DNA of 8,793 nt from Clostridiales bacterium (GTDB lineage: Bacteria > Bacillota > Clostridia > Oscillospirales > CAG-382). A program made the translations under genes and the position numbers. The notes under the pieces are model-generated. The model worked only from the letters and a program-made list of their open reading frames with translations, ran no database searches and was not told where the DNA came from. Every line of letters starts with the position of its first letter. Position 1 is the stretch's first letter. Below, piece after piece: positions 1 to 6,470 of this stretch. Location: NCBI GenBank assembly GCA_004553575.1, contig SFLA01000047.1:1-8793 (forward strand). Direction: 5' to 3'.

Positions 1-11
1 TGTTGCGTATC

Positions 12-245
12 TTATAAGGTGTATTTTTCACTGCGCCAGTACCCCCTCTCATAGTAATGGCGCGTCAGCTCCGCAAGCTCGTACGACTGGCGCTGGAGCT
101 GCTGCAGCTCCAGGATCCGCCGCTTGAAGCGCTCGCGCTCGTCCCTCGTCGGGGCGGCCTTGGCCTGCTCGCGCAGCGCCGTGATGCGCATGCGGAAGCG
201 CAGCGCGTCCTCGCGATAAACAAAAGACATCTGATACAGGGTCAT
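12..245 (-). CDS. Small uncharacterised charged helical protein (77 aa)
   Basis: I do not recognise this protein and assign no function. It starts at an ATG (complement of 243-245) that overlaps the stop of the upstream minus-strand ORF as ATGA, with a GAGGAG-like ribosome site just before it; this overlap decides the start. The product is short, highly charged and rich in Arg, Glu, Gln and Ala. A helix of about 45 residues (roughly 12-60) looks amphipathic or coiled-coil-like. It has a Tyr/Phe-rich N-terminus (MTLYQMSFVYRE) and an ending HYYERGYWRSEKYTL. There is no signal peptide or membrane segment. The 61-180 stretch is about 72% GC, richer than most of the operon. The regular amino-acid composition, the coupling and the complete stop argue that it is a real gene; prophage or other accessory DNA is possible but unproven. 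Confidence 0.55.
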   Translation of the reverse strand: MTLYQMSFVYREDALRFRMRITALREQAKAAPTRDERERFKRRILELQQLQRQSYELAELTRHYYERGYWRSEKYTL

Positions 246-382
246 TCCGCCATCTCCTCTCCCAATATGTATTCGAAGGGACGCAGCTCCTCGCGCGCAA
301 ACGGCAGAAAGCAGTCTGCGCAGACGGTCGCGCTGATCTGTGTCAGGATGCCGATGCCGATCGTTTTGAGCATCGGCGTCAT
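242..382 (-). CDS. Small ORF of unknown function, possibly 5'-truncated at the pheA breakpoint
   Basis: This minus-strand ORF ends EYILGEEMAE and its TGA overlaps the ATG of the 77-aa ORF by four bases, so the two are probably co-translated. The ATG used here (complement of 380-382) gives 46 aa and has only a weak AAGG before it. The frame stays open to position 472, but beyond about 400 it is antisense to chorismate mutase codons, so any longer N-terminus lies beyond the breakpoint. The N-terminal half (MLKTIGIGILTQISATVCAD) is hydrophobic. By eye it resembles the helical segment of SpoIIIAD-type sporulation proteins with the pattern LK-x-IGI. The polar C-terminus does not continue that family, so I leave it unnamed. 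Confidence 0.35.
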   Translation of the reverse strand: MTPMLKTIGIGILTQISATVCADCFLPFAREELRPFEYILGEEMAE

Positions 383-394
383 CAATGCCTTGTC

Positions 395-405
395 CAGTCC
401 CGCGA
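395..405. other. Breakpoint between minus-strand ORF DNA and the interior of pheA
   Basis: To the right, the + frame reads REIAQLYLRRLEAVKPIAAY and continues as a normal chorismate mutase. To the left, the same frame reads residues unlike any chorismate mutase N-terminus (for example RFEHRRHQCLVQS) and has no ATG, GTG or TTG. On the other strand, the minus-strand ORF has plausible coding sequence only up to about the same point. The switch is therefore placed at 395-405 with an uncertainty of several bases. It may be a genuine insertion or inversion junction or a join made during assembly; the sequence alone cannot tell. Confidence 0.6.
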
Positions 406-1447
406 GATTGCGCAGCTTTATCTGCGCCGTCTGGAGGCTGTAAAACCGATAGCGGCATATAAAAAGGAACACGGTCTTCCCGTGTTCGACGGAAAGCGCG
501 AGGACGAGCTTATAAAACGGAATCTCGGCTTTATATCGTCAGCCGGAGGTGCGGAGTCGGAAAGCTATGTCTGCTTTCAGAAAAGCGTTATGGAGCTTTC
601 TAAGCGCTATCAATCGAGACTTAACGGCGGTATGCGCGTTGCGTACAGCGGCATCGAGGGAGCGTTCGCGTGTATAGCCGCCGGGAATATCTTTCCCGGA
701 GCCGAGCTCATATCCTGCGCCGATTTTTCCGATGCTTACGGCAGTGTGGTGAGCGGCAAGGCCGATTCGGCTGTGCTTCCGTTCGAGAACAGCAGCGCCG
801 GGGAGGTCGGACAGGTATGGGATCTTCTGTTTTCGGGTGATCTTTACGTAAGCGGAATGTATGATGAAACGGTCGAGCACGATCTTCTTATACTGCCGGG
901 CGCCAAGCAATCGGATGTGCGGGAGGTTGTAAGTCACCCGCAGGCGCTCAGTCAGTGCTCTGAATATATCCGTGCGCACGGCTACCGTACCCGCGAATTC
1001 GTAAATACCGCCAAGGCGGCGGAATTTGTTGCCGCCACCGGCGACAGGTCGCTCGCTGCCATCGCCAGCCGTCCCGCTGCCGCCAGGTACGGGCTTGAGA
1101 TCGCCGCTGAGGGTATAAACGAAAATTCCAACAACACCACACGGTTCGCTGCGCTTTCGCGTGTAAGGACGCCGCATTCGCCGAAATGCGGGTCCGACGG
1201 CCGATTCCTGCTTATGTTCACCGTCCGTAACGAGGCCGGTGCGCTTGCCCGAGCGGTAGATGTTATCGGACGCTACGGGTTCAACATGCACTCGCTCAGA
1301 AGCCGCCCGATGAAGCAGTTGATGTGGCAGTACTATTTTTGCGCCGAGGCGGAGGGGTGTATCGACAGCGATAACGGCAGGGCGATGCTTGAGGTTCTGG
1401 CGCTGAGCTGCGACAGGCTTAAACTCGTCGGATCGTATCTGCGCTGA
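401..1447 (+). CDS. pheA: Bifunctional chorismate mutase / prephenate dehydratase (P-protein), 5'-truncated
   Basis: The family converts chorismate to prephenate and then to phenylpyruvate for phenylalanine synthesis in the cytosol. Visible in order are a type AroQ chorismate mutase remnant, a prephenate dehydratase domain from about 632 and a C-terminal ACT domain from about 1198. The mutase remnant keeps the end of helix 1 (LRRLEAV), the lysine of AAYKK, the FDGKRED segment and FQKSVMELSKRYQ. The dehydratase shows HPQALSQC, AAIASRPAAARYGL and the catalytic NTTRF at 1130-1147. In the ACT domain the usual GALV and ESRP motifs read GALA and RSRP. The mutase helix 1 start, including the arginine equivalent to E. 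coli Arg11, is missing. The first available start is GTG at 482, which has no ribosome site and lies inside the mutase domain, so I treat the gene as truncated. The dehydratase and ACT parts look intact. aroB follows 16 bases later. Confidence 0.9.
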   Translation, partial: REIAQLYLRRLEAVKPIAAYKKEHGLPVFDGKREDELIKRNLGFISSAGGAESESYVCFQKSVMELSKRYQSRLNGGMRVAYSGIEGAFACIAAGNIFPGAELISCADFSDAYGSVVSGKADSAVLPFENSSAGEVGQVWDLLFSGDLYVSGMYDETVEHDLLILPGAKQSDVREVVSHPQALSQCSEYIRAHGYRTREFVNTAKAAEFVAATGDRSLAAIASRPAAARYGLEIAAEGINENSNNTTRFAALSRVRTPHSPKCGSDGRFLLMFTVRNEAGALARAVDVIGRYGFNMHSLRSRPMKQLMWQYYFCAEAEGCIDSDNGRAMLEVLALSCDRLKLVGSYLR

Positions 1448-1451
1448 TAAC

Positions 1452-1458
1452 GGAGGAG
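1452..1458 (+). promoter_or_regulatory. Ribosome binding site of aroB
   Basis: GGAGGAG lies five bases before the ATG at 1464, a near-perfect Shine-Dalgarno match. It fixes the aroB start. Confidence 0.8.
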
Positions 1459-1463
1459 CAATT

Positions 1464-2468
1464 ATGAGAATTGATGTTTCGAGCGCCGGCGGCGGATACG
1501 GTATTGAACTTTCCCGCGGCGCAATAAACAGATGCGGGGATTTGTTCAATCTTGACCGTCGTGTGCTGGTTGTTACCGACAGCGGAGTGCCCGCAGAATA
1601 CGCGGAGCGGGTCGCCGCGGCGTGCGGCATGCCCGTGACGGTCACCGTCGAAAGCGGGGAAGCGAGCAAATCGCTTTCCGGGTATGAGTATCTCTGCGGC
1701 AGGATGCTTGAACACGGCTTTACCCGTACCGACTGCGTAGTTGCGGTCGGCGGCGGAGTGGTCGGAGACCTTGCGGGCTTTGCCGCGGCCACTTACATGC
1801 GCGGTGTGGATTTTTACAATATCCCCACCACGGTGCTTTCGCAGGTGGATTCATCTGTTGGCGGCAAGACCGCGATTGATTTTATGGGGATAAAAAACGT
1901 TCTCGGTGCGTTTATCAGCCCGCGCGGAGTTATTATAGACCCTGACCTGCTTTCAACGCTTCCGAAGCGACAGATTGTAAACGGTCTGGCTGAATCGCTT
2001 AAGATGGCACTTACGAGCGACGCGGAGCTGTTCCGCATGTTCGAAAGCGGCGAGGCCGAGAATGATATCGACACGGTTATTCTGCGCTCCATACGGGTAA
2101 AGACAGGCGTTGTAGAGGAGGACGAAAAGGAATCCGGCGTAAGACGCATACTGAATTTCGGACACACCGTTGGACACGGAATAGAAAGCCTCGGAGGGTT
2201 GCTGCACGGCGAATGCGTCGCGCTCGGTATGCTTCCGATGTGCTCGCCGGACGTACGGCGTCGGCTCATAGAAGTGGAAAAGCGGCTTGGGCTCCCGCAC
2301 GAACTGAAGGGAGATCCCGAAAAGGTTATATCCGCAATGACGCACGATAAAAAGAAGAGCGGCGGAGATCTGACTGCGGTATTCGTCGAAGCTCCCGGAG
2401 CCTGCGTCCTAAGAAAAATACCGTTCGACGAGCTTGCGCAAACGGTGAGGGAGGCGTTCGGCAAATGA
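1464..2468 (+). CDS. aroB: 3-dehydroquinate synthase
   Basis: This enzyme is NAD- and metal-dependent and converts DAHP to 3-dehydroquinate, the second shikimate step. The 334-aa product is slightly shorter than the usual 340-370. The glycine-rich nucleotide segment VAVGGGVVGDLAGFAAATY (residues 93-111) is followed by PTTVLSQVDSSVGGKTAID (121-139), both hallmarks of the family. The metal ligands are visible as Glu177 in GLAESLK, His234 in NFGHTVGH and His248 in LLHGE. The EEDEKESGVRRILN segment before the histidines is also typical. The start is set by a strong GGAGGAG site. Its last bases overlap the aroC start (ATGA), so the two are likely translationally coupled. No truncation or missing key residue is seen. 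Confidence 0.96.
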   Translation: MRIDVSSAGGGYGIELSRGAINRCGDLFNLDRRVLVVTDSGVPAEYAERVAAACGMPVTVTVESGEASKSLSGYEYLCGRMLEHGFTRTDCVVAVGGGVVGDLAGFAAATYMRGVDFYNIPTTVLSQVDSSVGGKTAIDFMGIKNVLGAFISPRGVIIDPDLLSTLPKRQIVNGLAESLKMALTSDAELFRMFESGEAENDIDTVILRSIRVKTGVVEEDEKESGVRRILNFGHTVGHGIESLGGLLHGECVALGMLPMCSPDVRRRLIEVEKRLGLPHELKGDPEKVISAMTHDKKKSGGDLTAVFVEAPGACVLRKIPFDELAQTVREAFGK

Positions 2469-3562
2469 AAAATTCTATCGGAACCAGCGTTATTCTTACG
2501 CTCTTCGGCGAAAGCCACGGCGATTCCGTCGGTGCGGTACTCGACGGTATGGCTCCCGGCGTCACGGTGGATGAAGGCTTTATTTCGTCCTTGCTCGCAA
2601 AGCGAAGTCAGTCAGGGGAACTGTCCACCGCCCGCAGGGAGACAGACGAGTTCCGTATTATCAGCGGTGTGCGCGGAGGCTTAACCACCGGCACTCCCGT
2701 CTGTATAGTAATACCCAACCGCGATGTAAGAAGCGCGGATTACGAAAAGCTTTCCGCCGCCGCAAGACCCGGCCACGCGGATTACACCGCTCAGTGCAAA
2801 TATCACGGATTTCAGGATGCAAGGGGCGGCGGGCATTTTTCCGGAAGAATAACCGCTGCGCTGGTCGCAGCGGGAGGAATAGCTTTATCGGCGCTGGGCA
2901 GTGTAGGAATAACCGTGGGAACGCATATATATTCGCTCGCCGGTATACCGGACCGTCCGTTTAATGCATGCGATCCTTCGGATGATCTCGCTTTGCTCGA
3001 ATCACGCGGTTTTCCGGTGCTCGATCCGGAAGCGTCCGAAAAGATGCGCGGCGCAATAATTGCCGCGAGAAAAGACGGCGACAGCGTCGGCGGTGTTCTC
3101 GAGACTGCCGTAACCGGAATTCCCGCCGGGGTGGGAGAGCCTTGGTTTGATACGGTCGAGGGGGTGCTGTCGCATATGCTGTTTTCGGTGCCTGCGGTAA
3201 AAGGCGTCGAATTCGGAGACGGTTTTCGCCTTTCCGATATGAGAGGCAGTATTGCCAACGATCCGATCCTTCCCGGCGGAGCCACCGAAACCAACAGAAA
3301 CGGCGGTATAAACGGAGGAATTACCAACGGTATGCCTCTCATTTTCCGCACTGCGGTCAAACCCACTCCGTCCATATCGCTCCCGCAGCGCACCGTGGAC
3401 ATGCGAACCGGTCTCGCCGCAGAGCTCAGAGTAACCGGCAGGCACGACCCGGCGATAGTCCATCGCGCCTGTATTGTCGCGACATGCGCATCCGCATGTG
3501 CACTCTGCGATCTTCTTGCACTGCGATACGGCACTGACTGGCCGAGGACTGTCGGGGGGTGA
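2465..3562 (+). CDS. aroC: Chorismate synthase
   Basis: This enzyme removes phosphate from 5-enolpyruvylshikimate 3-phosphate to form chorismate, using reduced FMN without net redox change. The 365-aa product is of normal length. Signatures in order are FGESHGDSVG (residues 14-23, with His18), KRSQSGELSTARRETDEF (46-63), RPGHADYT (101-108, with His104), DARGGGHFSGR (118-128), NGGINGGITNGMP, KPTPSISLPQRTVDMRTG and the C-terminal VTGRHDPAIVHRA. His18 and His104 correspond to the two catalytic histidines known in the family. The ATG overlaps the aroB stop by four bases and GAGGGAGG lies ten bases upstream. It is followed after six bases by the aroE-aroK fusion. Being third rather than last in gene order, it shows that the operon is not ordered by reaction step. 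Confidence 0.96.
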   Translation: MKNSIGTSVILTLFGESHGDSVGAVLDGMAPGVTVDEGFISSLLAKRSQSGELSTARRETDEFRIISGVRGGLTTGTPVCIVIPNRDVRSADYEKLSAAARPGHADYTAQCKYHGFQDARGGGHFSGRITAALVAAGGIALSALGSVGITVGTHIYSLAGIPDRPFNACDPSDDLALLESRGFPVLDPEASEKMRGAIIAARKDGDSVGGVLETAVTGIPAGVGEPWFDTVEGVLSHMLFSVPAVKGVEFGDGFRLSDMRGSIANDPILPGGATETNRNGGINGGITNGMPLIFRTAVKPTPSISLPQRTVDMRTGLAAELRVTGRHDPAIVHRACIVATCASACALCDLLALRYGTDWPRTVGG

Positions 3563-3568
3563 ATCCGG

Positions 3569-4813
3569 ATGAAATACGGGCTTATCGGTGAAAGACTGAC
3601 ACACAGCTTTTCCGCCGAAATACATTATCTTCTGGGTGGGTACGAATACAGCCTAATTGAAGTAAATCCTTCCGATCTTGCGGCTTTTATGAAGAAGCGC
3701 GATTTTGACGGGATAAACGTCACCATTCCCTATAAGCGGGAGGTAATGAAATATCTCGATTCCGTAAGCCCGAAAGCCGAAAAGATAGGCGCGGTGAATA
3801 CGGTCGTAAACCGCGGCGGAAAACTGTACGGATACAATACCGACTTTGCCGGAATGTCCGCGCTTATCAAGCGGATAGGCGTCGGCTTGTCCGGCAGGAG
3901 CGTAATGATAGCCGGAACGGGCGGCACCTCCGCAACAGCGGCAGCCGTAGCGGATTCGCTGGGCGCGGCAGACATAAAGTTTTTAAGCAGAAGAAGTTCC
4001 GGCGGTGCGGTAACTTATGACCGTGCGGCGGAGGAATGCTTCGGATGCTCGTATCTTATAAATACCACTCCGGCGGGTATGTACCCCAACGCGGACGCCG
4101 GTTTGCCGCTTCGCCTTGCCGATTTTCCGCAGCTCGCGGGAGTTGCCGATGCGGTTTACAATCCGCTGCGCACAGGACTGGTGCTTGCATCGCGCGGCAG
4201 CGGAATACCGGCGGAGGGCGGTTTGTATATGCTCGTCGCGCAGGCGGCGGCAGCGTCCTCGCTTTTCACGGGAGAGGAATACTCCGACGGCGCCGTAAAT
4301 ACGGTGTACGAAAAGATTTTATCCCGACGCGAAAACGCGGTTCTTATCGGTATGTCCGGCAGCGGTAAGTCATATGTCGGGCGTTTGGCGGCGGAAAAGC
4401 TCGGCAGACGTTTTATCGATACCGATTCCGAGATAGTACGCGTAACCGGTAAAAGCGTGCCGGAAATATTCGATTCGGTCGGAGAGCAGGGATTCCGCAA
4501 AATCGAATCCTCCGTTATCGAACGAGTATCACAGGAGACCGGCGTGGTAATTGCCACCGGCGGAGGAGCGGTTTTGAAACCCGAAAACGTATTGTCACTG
4601 CGCCGCAACGGGAGACTGTTCTATCTCGACCGCAATCCCGAAAAACTCGAAACCGGAGCCGGCCGCCCGATTGCTCCGGACAGGGAATCGGCGTTAAAGC
4701 TTTACCGCGATCGAAAAAGCATATATCTCGCCGCCGCCGACGTTACGGTGACGGTGACAGAAGATGACCCGTATGCCGCGGTAAATACCGTGGCGGGAGG
4801 ATATGAAAAATGA
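3569..4813 (+). CDS. aroE-aroK: Fused shikimate dehydrogenase - shikimate kinase
   Basis: One 414-aa polypeptide carries two consecutive pathway activities: NADPH-dependent reduction of 3-dehydroshikimate to shikimate, then ATP-dependent 3-phosphorylation. Residues 1-250 are shikimate dehydrogenase. They show the substrate loop THSFS (11-15), NVTIPYK with catalytic Lys56, GYNTDF with Asp92, the Rossmann loop AGTGGTS (115-121), INTTPAGMYPN and the C-terminal MLVAQAA. Residues 256-414 are shikimate kinase. They show Walker A GMSGSGKS (261-268), the DTD of FIDTDSE (284-286), FRKIE with Arg310, ATGGGAV, GRPI with Arg366 and RDRKSIY. The linker is only about five residues. There is no in-frame stop or obvious internal start, so this is a genuine fusion, not two adjacent genes. 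The start follows aroC by six bases with a GGGTGA-type ribosome site. The ATGA at its end overlaps aroQ. Confidence 0.95.
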   Translation: MKYGLIGERLTHSFSAEIHYLLGGYEYSLIEVNPSDLAAFMKKRDFDGINVTIPYKREVMKYLDSVSPKAEKIGAVNTVVNRGGKLYGYNTDFAGMSALIKRIGVGLSGRSVMIAGTGGTSATAAAVADSLGAADIKFLSRRSSGGAVTYDRAAEECFGCSYLINTTPAGMYPNADAGLPLRLADFPQLAGVADAVYNPLRTGLVLASRGSGIPAEGGLYMLVAQAAAASSLFTGEEYSDGAVNTVYEKILSRRENAVLIGMSGSGKSYVGRLAAEKLGRRFIDTDSEIVRVTGKSVPEIFDSVGEQGFRKIESSVIERVSQETGVVIATGGGAVLKPENVLSLRRNGRLFYLDRNPEKLETGAGRPIAPDRESALKLYRDRKSIYLAAADVTVTVTEDDPYAAVNTVAGGYEK

Positions 4814-5259
4814 AAATACTCATTATTAACGGACCGAATATCAATATGCTCGGCATCCGCGAGCCGGATATATACGGACGTCAGTCGTACTCCGCGCTTT
4901 GCGATGAGGTGAAACGACACTGTGAAGACAGAAACGCCGAATGCGAGATATTCCAGTCCAACCACGAGGGAAGCCTTGTCGACCGGATTCAGCAGGCTTA
5001 TTCCGACGGCACCGACGGAATAGTTATAAATCCCGGCGCGTATACACATACGAGTATTGCTCTGTACGACGCACTGCTGGCGGTGGGGCTGCCCGCTGTC
5101 GAGGTGCATATTTCCGATGTATCGAAGCGCGAATCGTTCAGAAGCATAAGCTATATACGCCCCGCCTGTATCGGATCGGTTATCGGGCGCGGAATTGCCG
5201 GCTATTCCGATGCGATCGATATTCTGATTAACCGTCTGTCGGAGGGGAAGAGCGAATGA
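4810..5259 (+). CDS. aroQ: Type II 3-dehydroquinate dehydratase
   Basis: This enzyme dehydrates 3-dehydroquinate to 3-dehydroshikimate by the type II (anti-elimination) route and normally acts as a dodecamer. The 149-aa length is typical. The N-terminal signature INGPNINMLGIREPDIYG (residues 6-23) contains Arg17 and catalytic Tyr22. FQSNHEG (48-54), INPGAYTHTS (73-82), VEVHISD with His100 and the conserved Arg111 complete the active site. The usual NLNLLG reads NINMLG, a mild variation. The ATG overlaps the aroE-aroK stop by four bases, and GGAGG sits nine bases before it. Its own end overlaps aroA in the same way. This supplies the step between AroB and the AroE half of the fusion. Confidence 0.96.
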   Translation: MKILIINGPNINMLGIREPDIYGRQSYSALCDEVKRHCEDRNAECEIFQSNHEGSLVDRIQQAYSDGTDGIVINPGAYTHTSIALYDALLAVGLPAVEVHISDVSKRESFRSISYIRPACIGSVIGRGIAGYSDAIDILINRLSEGKSE

Positions 5260-6470
5260 GAGCAGTTATAAAAAACGGCACGGCGCGGGGCAGAATAACC
5301 GCACCGCCATCCAAAAGCATTGCTCACCGCCTGCTTATCTGCGCCGCAATGGCGGAAGGAGAAAGCGTTATAAGAGGCGTATCGGATTGTGACGACGTCG
5401 AGGCTACCTCCGACTGTCTCCGCGCAATGGGCGTGCCGGTTATACGCGAAGGAGACACGGTAAAAGTCCGCGGTATAGACTTCCGCACGGCGTCGCCGTC
5501 GGCGCCGCTATGCTGCCGTGAGAGCGGAAGCACTCTGAGGTTCCTCGTGCCGGTATGCCTTGCCTGCGGAAAAAACGTAATGCTTACCGCATCGCAGTCG
5601 CTGCTGCGCCGTCCCATGAGCGTTTATTCCGCTCTTGCCGCCGAAAAAGGCTATATGTATTCGCAGGACGAAACCTCGGTTATGGTACGCGGTCCGCTTC
5701 AGTCCGGAGAATACAGGGTGCCGGGCAATATAAGCAGCCAGTTCGTAAGCGGACTTCTGTTTGCTCTGCCGCTTAACCCTCACGACAGTACGATAGTGCT
5801 CGTGCCGCCGGTCGAGAGCCGTCCGTACATTGATCTTACAATAGACGCACTCGCAAAGGCCGGAGTAAAAGCGGAGTGGCGGGACGATCGCACTCTGTTT
5901 GTACCGGGTTCTCAGCGATATAAACCGTTTGATGCACAGGTCGAGGGAGATTATTCGGGCGCCGCTTTCTTTATGGCATTGTCCGCTCTCGGCGGAAGTG
6001 TCGGAATAGACGGGCTGAACCGGGACAGCATACAGGGCGACAGGGTGTGCGAAGAGTATATATCTCTGCTCAGGAAGGGATCACCGGCGCTGTATATAGG
6101 CGACTGCCCCGATCTCGGACCGTTGCTTTTTGCGGTAGCGGCCGCCGGACACGGCGGAGTGTTCACCGGAACATCGCGGCTAAGGCTTAAGGAGAGCGAC
6201 CGGGCGGAGGCAATGGCAGAGGAACTCCGGTGCTTCGGAACAGCCGTAACCGTCCGCGACGACAGCGTGGTGGTGTATCCCGCATCCTTCCATGCGCCGC
6301 AGGAGCCGCTTCACGGTCACGGCGACCATCGCATAGTTATGGCGCTTGCCGTTTTGCTTACGATCACGGGCGGTTCAATCCTCGGAGCCGAGGCGGTAAG
6401 CAAGAGCTTCCCGGACTTCTTCAAAAAGCTTTCCGATCTCGGGATAGGAGTTGAACTGTATGACGATTAA
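5256..6470 (+). CDS. aroA: 3-phosphoshikimate 1-carboxyvinyltransferase (EPSP synthase)
   Basis: This enzyme transfers the enolpyruvyl group of PEP to shikimate 3-phosphate. The 404-aa product is slightly shorter than the usual 425-440. Visible motifs are PPSKSIAHR (residues 17-25, with Lys20 and Arg25), ESGSTLRFL (89-97, the PEP-site loop), LLRRPM (116-121), GNISSQFVSGLL (157-168), VESRPYIDLT, VEGDYSGAAFF, DCPDLGP with Asp286, RLRLKESDR with Glu313, GDHRIVMA and KSFPDFF. Asp286 and Glu313 match the catalytic acids known from E. coli. The loop glycine (Gly91) equivalent to E. coli Gly96 is present. The start overlaps aroQ by four bases, with GGAGG ten bases upstream. The 3' end overlaps tyrA by eleven bases. 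Confidence 0.96.
   Translation: MRAVIKNGTARGRITAPPSKSIAHRLLICAAMAEGESVIRGVSDCDDVEATSDCLRAMGVPVIREGDTVKVRGIDFRTASPSAPLCCRESGSTLRFLVPVCLACGKNVMLTASQSLLRRPMSVYSALAAEKGYMYSQDETSVMVRGPLQSGEYRVPGNISSQFVSGLLFALPLNPHDSTIVLVPPVESRPYIDLTIDALAKAGVKAEWRDDRTLFVPGSQRYKPFDAQVEGDYSGAAFFMALSALGGSVGIDGLNRDSIQGDRVCEEYISLLRKGSPALYIGDCPDLGPLLFAVAAAGHGGVFTGTSRLRLKESDRAEAMAEELRCFGTAVTVRDDSVVVYPASFHAPQEPLHGHGDHRIVMALAVLLTITGGSILGAEAVSKSFPDFFKKLSDLGIGVELYDD
6446..6450 (+). promoter_or_regulatory. Ribosome binding site deciding the tyrA start
   Basis: AGGAG lies nine bases before ATG 6460, within the end of aroA. The alternative TTG at 6451 directly abuts this site and would leave no spacing, so ATG 6460 is preferred. 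Confidence 0.65.

Noticed and set aside
57..443. + strand ORF over the left flank
   Set aside because: It is antisense to the coupled minus-strand ORFs and runs into pheA out of frame; its composition looks like a GC-rich shadow.
482..484. GTG as a natural pheA start
   Set aside because: It has no ribosome site and lies in the chorismate mutase domain after conserved residues such as AAYKKEHGLP, so it is merely the first start-like codon left.
539..1792. Long 417-codon minus-strand ORF opposite pheA and aroB
   Set aside because: It is antisense to two well-recognised genes, has Pro/Arg/Ser-rich shadow composition and shows no family motif.
6451..6453. TTG as the tyrA start
   Set aside because: It abuts the AGGAG site with no spacing, whereas ATG 6460 has nine bases of spacing.
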